A stretch of 64,000 nt of DNA, taken from positions 1,857,219 through 1,921,218 of the forward strand of contig NZ_LT907978.1 of assembly GCF_900209925.1 (NCBI RefSeq), in the 5' to 3' direction. The notes beneath the pieces were generated by a model. It made no database searches and was not told the origin of the DNA. It saw nothing but the letters and a program-made list of their open reading frames with translations. Both the position numbers and the translations under genes were made by a program. Below are positions 62,377 to 64,000 of the stretch, one piece after another (positions within the stretch are counted from its first letter, which is position 1; each line of letters opens with the position of its first letter). The DNA is from Anaerobutyricum hallii. Its GTDB lineage: Bacteria > Bacillota > Clostridia > Lachnospirales > Lachnospiraceae.

Positions 62377-63183
62377 ATGAGAACATATAAAGCTGTTTTT
62401 AGCGACATTGACGGAACACTGTTAACATCGGAACATATCGTATCTACTGCTACCATTGAAGCGATTGTTTCTCTTCAGAAGAAAAATATTCCTTTTGTTA
62501 TTATTTCTTCCCGAAGTGCTTCCTGCATTTATCCCATTTTAAAAAAACATCATTTCCAATGTCCGATCGTGGCATGCGGAGGTGCATGGATTGAGGATAT
62601 GAACGGCCGGATTCTTTCAAATGAAGGTATGAGCAGACAGACAGCAGCTACTGTTATCGAATTTATGACAGAAAAAGATTTCGATCTTGCATGGGGCATC
62701 TATTCCGGAAAGAACTGGATTACAAATGACAGAACCGATGCTCGTATTCTCCATGAAGAAAGTGTTGTGGAAGTAGAAAGCGTAGAAGGAACTGTCACTT
62801 TATTGCCGGATGATGCGGTCGTTAATAAAATTCTCTGTATGTGCAACCCTGCGTGCATTCTTCAGATTGAAGAAGATTTAAAAGAGGCATTTCCAACTCT
62901 ATCCATTGTAAAATCCTCAAGTTACCTGTTAGAAATTATGCCAGCCGGAATGAATAAAGCCAAAGGTATCCGCAAGTTCTGCGAGACTATTGGCATTGCT
63001 ACCGAAGATTCCGTAGCATTTGGCGATAATTACAATGATTTGGAAATGCTTCACGCAGCCGGCTGCGGTGTTTTAATGGGAAATGCTCCAGCAGCTATAC
63101 GGGAGACATTTCCTGGAAAAGTTACTCTTGATAATAATCATGATGGAATTCCGGTTGCTCTCAAAGATTTAGGAATGATTTAA
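62377..63183 (+). CDS. HAD-superfamily Cof-type phosphatase (3)
   Basis: The 268-residue protein has motif I DIDGTLLTS, motif II VIISSRSASC, motif III Lys in MNKAKGIRK and motif IV GDNYNDLEML, with a C2 cap. It likely acts on a sugar phosphate because it lies in a DeoR/Gfo-Idh locus. AAAGGAG precedes the ATG. The oxidoreductase gene follows 87 bp later. Confidence 0.88.
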   Translation: MRTYKAVFSDIDGTLLTSEHIVSTATIEAIVSLQKKNIPFVIISSRSASCIYPILKKHHFQCPIVACGGAWIEDMNGRILSNEGMSRQTAATVIEFMTEKDFDLAWGIYSGKNWITNDRTDARILHEESVVEVESVEGTVTLLPDDAVVNKILCMCNPACILQIEEDLKEAFPTLSIVKSSSYLLEIMPAGMNKAKGIRKFCETIGIATEDSVAFGDNYNDLEMLHAAGCGVLMGNAPAAIRETFPGKVTLDNNHDGIPVALKDLGMI

Positions 63184-63270
63184 TTCGTTGAGATAAACTG
63201 ACGAAATTCTATGATACACTAAAATGTATTTAAAAACATTTTTTTAATAAAACACAAGGAGATCTACACT

Positions 63271-64000
63271 ATGAAACTTGCATTTATCGGAACAGGAAAA
63301 ATCATTGCAGATGCATTATTTGCAATCGAACCAATAAAAGAAATTGAAAAAACGGCTATCTTTGCCAGACCTCACAGTAAAGAAAAAGCAGAGGCTTTTG
63401 CAAAGCAGTATAATATCGCTGAAGTTTATACCGATTATGAAAAGTTACTTACTGAAACTGCAGCAGATACGGTTTATATCGGACTAATCAACAGTGCACA
63501 TTATTCTTATGCAAAGGAAGCTCTTCTTCACAGAAAAAATGTTATCCTTGAAAAGCCTTTTACTGGATTTTATAAAGAAGCACAGGAATTACAACAAATT
63601 GCAGAAGAGAATAAATTGTTTATTTTTGAGGCTGTAACGGTACTTCACAATGAAGTATTTTATGAGATGAAGAAAAATGTTGAAAAACTTGGTACTGTTC
63701 GTATGGCTCTTTGCAATTATTCCCAATATTCCAGTCGGTATGATGCATATTTGGAAGGAGATATCACACACTCTTTTGACCCTGCATATTATGGCGGTGC
63801 ACTTTATGATATTAATGTTTACAATATTCATTATTGTGTTGGATTGTTCGGTGAACCGAAAGATGTCACTTACTATCCAAACATCGGTCCAAATGGTATC
63901 GATACTTCTGGAACTTTGGTTCTTGTATATGATGGTTTCAGTGCTGTATGTACCGGAAGCAAAGATTCTGACAGCCCAGGATATGTTTCTATTCAAGGTG
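63271..64000 (+). CDS. Gfo/Idh/MocA family oxidoreductase (partial)
   Basis: The visible 243 codons start MKLAFIGTGKIIADALFAIE after AAGGAG, the Rossmann glycine-rich GTGKI, then the Gfo/Idh motifs ADTVYIGLINSAHYSYAKEA and the EKPF dinucleotide/catalytic Lys (VILEKPFTGFYKEAQE). The C-terminal Gfo/Idh domain begins at about residue 125. The gene runs off the window end. It is an NAD(P)-dependent sugar or inositol-like dehydrogenase whose substrate is unknown. Confidence 0.88.
   Translation, partial: MKLAFIGTGKIIADALFAIEPIKEIEKTAIFARPHSKEKAEAFAKQYNIAEVYTDYEKLLTETAADTVYIGLINSAHYSYAKEALLHRKNVILEKPFTGFYKEAQELQQIAEENKLFIFEAVTVLHNEVFYEMKKNVEKLGTVRMALCNYSQYSSRYDAYLEGDITHSFDPAYYGGALYDINVYNIHYCVGLFGEPKDVTYYPNIGPNGIDTSGTLVLVYDGFSAVCTGSKDSDSPGYVSIQG

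Noticed and set aside
63589-63996. 135-residue open frame on the minus strand
   Set aside because: It is antisense to the Gfo/Idh gene; low-complexity content and no ribosome site.
1-64000. CRISPR arrays, tRNA or rRNA genes
   Set aside because: No regularly spaced repeats and no tRNA cloverleaf or rRNA sequence were recognised on either strand.

Overview
The window looks like a chromosome segment of a low-GC Clostridia, most likely a gut Lachnospiraceae (an Anaerobutyricum/Blautia-like organism). The genus is inference. Supporting signs are AT-rich intergenic DNA, strong AGGAGG ribosome sites, the clostridial block rsfS-yqeK-nadD-yhbY, obgE, rpmA-prp-rplU, RNase G and a TIGR03960/TIGR03936 radical-SAM pair, an L27 with the cleavable LQFF leader plus its Prp protease, a T-box before leuA and a Spo0A-type DNA-binding protein. 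Many translation starts were set at the internal ATG that has a ribosome site.

Layout. 0-8 kb: a MerR regulator with a leftward MerR-type promoter; a sulfur operon (metY-cysK) preceded by a 27-codon leader peptide ending in a Met/Cys run; a YitT membrane protein; an ECF sigma factor between two paralogous membrane proteins (probable anti-sigma factors). 8-17 kb: a MacB/FtsX-like ABC exporter, two Cof-type HAD phosphatases, and a hybrid histidine kinase with a LuxR-type response regulator. 17-22 kb: a redox membrane module (small CXXC protein, polyferredoxin, TlpA-like lipoprotein) divergent from an OmpR-type two-component system, then lexA with its SOS box. 22-32 kb: the conserved housekeeping block. 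32-38 kb: MoaA and a MOSC-MogA fusion, a MATE pump, a corrinoid-activator-like ferredoxin ATPase and a ClC transporter. 38-42 kb: T-box-controlled leuA, an XRE/S24-like regulator and a stand-alone Spo0A C-terminal domain. 42-45 kb: clpB under a CIRCE-like operator.

45-53 kb is a decayed accessory region: fragments of a replication-type HTH gene, a BREX-like pglZ and an ATP-binding wHTH gene, an intact DUF1016 nuclease, one IS200/IS605-type element with a frameshifted tnpB, a ZIP transporter, and a histidine kinase pseudogene cut by an IS605-type element with intact tnpA and tnpB. 53-64 kb returns to ordinary genes: a MATE pump plus cytidylate-kinase-like protein behind two tandem terminator-like hairpins sharing a loop, a radical SAM protein behind an array of short repeats, a TetR/VTT pair, ThrH, a flavin reductase, and a DeoR/HAD/Gfo-Idh sugar-type locus cut by the window end.

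The most unusual content is non-coding: (i) the Cys/Met leader before metY; (ii) the tandem conserved-loop hairpins before the MATE gene; (iii) a four-copy palindromic family whose outer stems change by compensatory substitutions while the core is conserved; and (iv) several other long palindromes between convergent genes. No tRNA, rRNA or CRISPR array was seen.
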